Source: Candidatus Thiodiazotropha sp. LNASS1 (lineage in GTDB: Bacteria > Pseudomonadota > Gammaproteobacteria > Chromatiales > Chromatiaceae). From it: a DNA stretch of 64,000 bases. This document shows, piece by piece, positions 62,775 to 64,000 of the stretch. Below the pieces are notes generated by a model that saw nothing but the letters and a program-made list of their open reading frames with translations, had not been told where the DNA came from and did not search any database. The stretch spans positions 1,612,001 through 1,676,000 of the forward strand of contig NZ_OZ156465.1 of assembly GCF_964212655.1 (NCBI RefSeq). The letters are read 5' to 3'. The translations under genes were made by a program, and so were the position numbers. The first letter of the stretch is position 1. Every line of letters starts with the position of its first letter.

Positions 62775-64000
62775 GTGAACACAACCCATCCTCTGAGCTA
62801 CCGGGCAAGACCGAATCAGGCGACGCAACAGTCTGTTCTGCCGGGACGCTATCGTGGCTGGGTCATGGCGCTCGCCATGGCGGGTTTTACGATCGCCTTC
62901 CTGGGTTGGCTCAACGAATCCTGGCTCTATCTGTTCGAGAATCCGATCTGGCTCAATCGATATACTGAATATGCGATTATCCTGGCTTTCGGTGTCTGGC
63001 GCATTCGCGCCGAACAGAATCCCTATACGCGTAAACGGCTGATCATTCTGGTAACCGTTGTAACCCTGTTCTGGTGGTTCATCCCGTGGCTCACACCGGT
63101 GTTTGAACCTTATGTGGGCTATGTCTGGAGTCAACCGGTCTTCCCTGCCCTGCACACCCCGGGCACCATCACCTTCTTCCTTACGCTGCTGCTGGTGTTG
63201 CTATTTGGACGCAGGATAATTTGTGGATTCGGCTGTCCCTGTGTAGCTGTTCGCGAGACCGTCGGTTTTCCCTTTCGTCGATTCACCTTGCGGGGCGACT
63301 GGGCCTGGCGCCTGCGCCATACCAAATGGCTCTTCTTCATATGGTACCTGGGGGTATTGGTCGCCACCCAATTCCCGCCCAACACCTGGACCACAACCCT
63401 GGTCGGACTTTTCGCCCTGGTGGTGGGGATCACCTATTTTGGTTCGTTTTTCATCATCCCCATTACCGGCAACCGCTTCTATTGCCGTTACCTCTGCCCC
63501 TACGGCTCGACATTCGGCCTACTCAATCATGCCGGCTTTTACAGCATAAAAATGGACACCCAACAATGCATCGACTGCCGGCGCTGCGAACAGGCATGCG
63601 ACATGGGCATCCCGGTATGGAAGCAAGGCAGGACGAGCGGTGAGGTCACCGGTCTTGAGGACTGCATGGGGTGCGCCCGTTGTGTCGTCTCCTGCCCGAC
63701 CGATGCCCTGGCGATTCAAGACGTGCGCAATCTGTTCCGCCCTGCGCTTCGTCAGAATGCGAGCCATCTGCTCAAGCGCGAACCAAACGGGTCAATACCC
63801 CGTGGGGAAATCGTTTATCGCCCCCCCGTAGACCGGAAACATGACTGGCAAGAGGTGGCGCAACCCCTTTCCCAGCAAGCGTTGCAGCTGCAGGCGGACC
63901 GCTGTCTGGATTGTGGCGTTCCCGGCTGCCGCAACGCCTGTCCACTGGGTAACTTCATCCCCGACTGGTTGGCGGCAACCGCCAGGGGGGATTGGCGGCA
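62775..64000 (+). CDS. Membrane polyferredoxin/GltD-like fusion oxidoreductase (3' end outside window)
   Basis: GTG at 62775 behind GGAGA; 408 codons are visible. First part: several membrane helices and NapH/CcoG-like CGFGCPCVAVRE and YCRYLCPYGS. Then two 4Fe-4S motifs: CIDCRRCEQACDMGIPVW and CMGCARCVVSCPTDALAI (about residues 265-320). After a linker the sequence becomes CLDCGVPGCRNACPLGNFIP (about 380-399), the N-terminal Fe-S domain of the glutamate-synthase beta/GltD family that precedes FAD- and NAD-binding domains. The gene continues past the edge, so these domains are inferred. Likely a membrane NAD(P)H/ferredoxin electron-transfer protein. Confidence 0.85.
   Translation, partial: MNTTHPLSYRARPNQATQQSVLPGRYRGWVMALAMAGFTIAFLGWLNESWLYLFENPIWLNRYTEYAIILAFGVWRIRAEQNPYTRKRLIILVTVVTLFWWFIPWLTPVFEPYVGYVWSQPVFPALHTPGTITFFLTLLLVLLFGRRIICGFGCPCVAVRETVGFPFRRFTLRGDWAWRLRHTKWLFFIWYLGVLVATQFPPNTWTTTLVGLFALVVGITYFGSFFIIPITGNRFYCRYLCPYGSTFGLLNHAGFYSIKMDTQQCIDCRRCEQACDMGIPVWKQGRTSGEVTGLEDCMGCARCVVSCPTDALAIQDVRNLFRPALRQNASHLLKREPNGSIPRGEIVYRPPVDRKHDWQEVAQPLSQQALQLQADRCLDCGVPGCRNACPLGNFIPDWLAATARGDWR

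Overview
The window reads as a chromosomal segment of a Gram-negative, aerobic or facultative gammaproteobacterium. The gene set (SoxYZ-like carrier, O2-tolerant uptake [NiFe] hydrogenase, ArsR-rhodanese regulator, DsrE-like protein, B12-dependent ribonucleotide reductase, molybdate transporter) resembles sulfur-oxidizing Chromatiales-like or symbiont lineages. That placement is inference from gene content; there is no rRNA or other taxonomic marker here.

Layout. 0-15.5 kb: a quinoprotein alcohol oxidation locus. It holds a PQQ alcohol dehydrogenase with the lanthanide-type extra Asp, cytochrome c-550 PedF, the MxaJ/XoxJ-like binding protein, a SoxYZ-like carrier, a metallohydrolase, a CXXCW rhodanese-like protein, an FAD oxidoreductase, a sigma-54 activator of the AcoR type, an ABC importer and a porin. 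15.5-17.7 kb: two unknown proteins and an AcuI/YhdH-type reductase. 17.8-21.7 kb: a membrane-bound, six-cysteine (O2-tolerant type) group 1 [NiFe] hydrogenase operon. 22-38.4 kb: a housekeeping stretch (class II RNR, Pcm, a Lon-like protease module, HDAC-like deacetylase, DsbB, NifX-like protein, porin, OmpA-like protein, SixA, ModABC).

38.7-57.4 kb: an accessory-looking, visibly AT-richer block, and the most interesting part. It encodes a MetX-like hydrolase, a selenium-binding-protein/methanethiol-oxidase homologue, an S-adenosylmethionine decarboxylase-like protein, a second AcoR-type sigma-54 activator, a FadL/TodX-type channel, an acyl-CoA-dehydrogenase-like protein lacking the usual catalytic Glu, a PAS histidine kinase with its response regulator, and then an apparent operon: truncated haemoglobin, mono-cluster ferredoxin, GST-like protein, XylA-type reductase, XylM/AlkB-type membrane monooxygenase, a small membrane protein, two more GST-like proteins and a small HTH-like protein, closed by a strong terminator. 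I read it as a candidate uncharacterised pathway for import, oxygenation and thiol-dependent processing of a hydrophobic, perhaps volatile or sulfur-containing, substrate. The substrate is unknown. 57.5-64 kb: a CGCxxGCC-dUTPase fusion, a quinone oxidoreductase, an unknown protein, an ArsR-rhodanese regulator with a clear operator, a sterol-desaturase-family protein, a DsrE-like protein, and the start of a polyferredoxin/GltD-like fusion cut by the window end.

Two features tie the window together. Five sequences match the sigma-54 consensus with exact GG-N10-GC spacing, in front of the PQQ dehydrogenase, the FAD oxidoreductase, the porin, the hydrogenase and the acyl-CoA-dehydrogenase-like gene. 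A non-autonomous repeat family with terminal inverted repeats starting TAGGGCCTGTTAACACTAAT occurs as one intact copy (52338-52606), one short copy (42163-42295), one decayed copy (about 60-224) and one possible solo end overlapping the RNR stop codon. No tRNA, rRNA, CRISPR array or transposase gene was seen.
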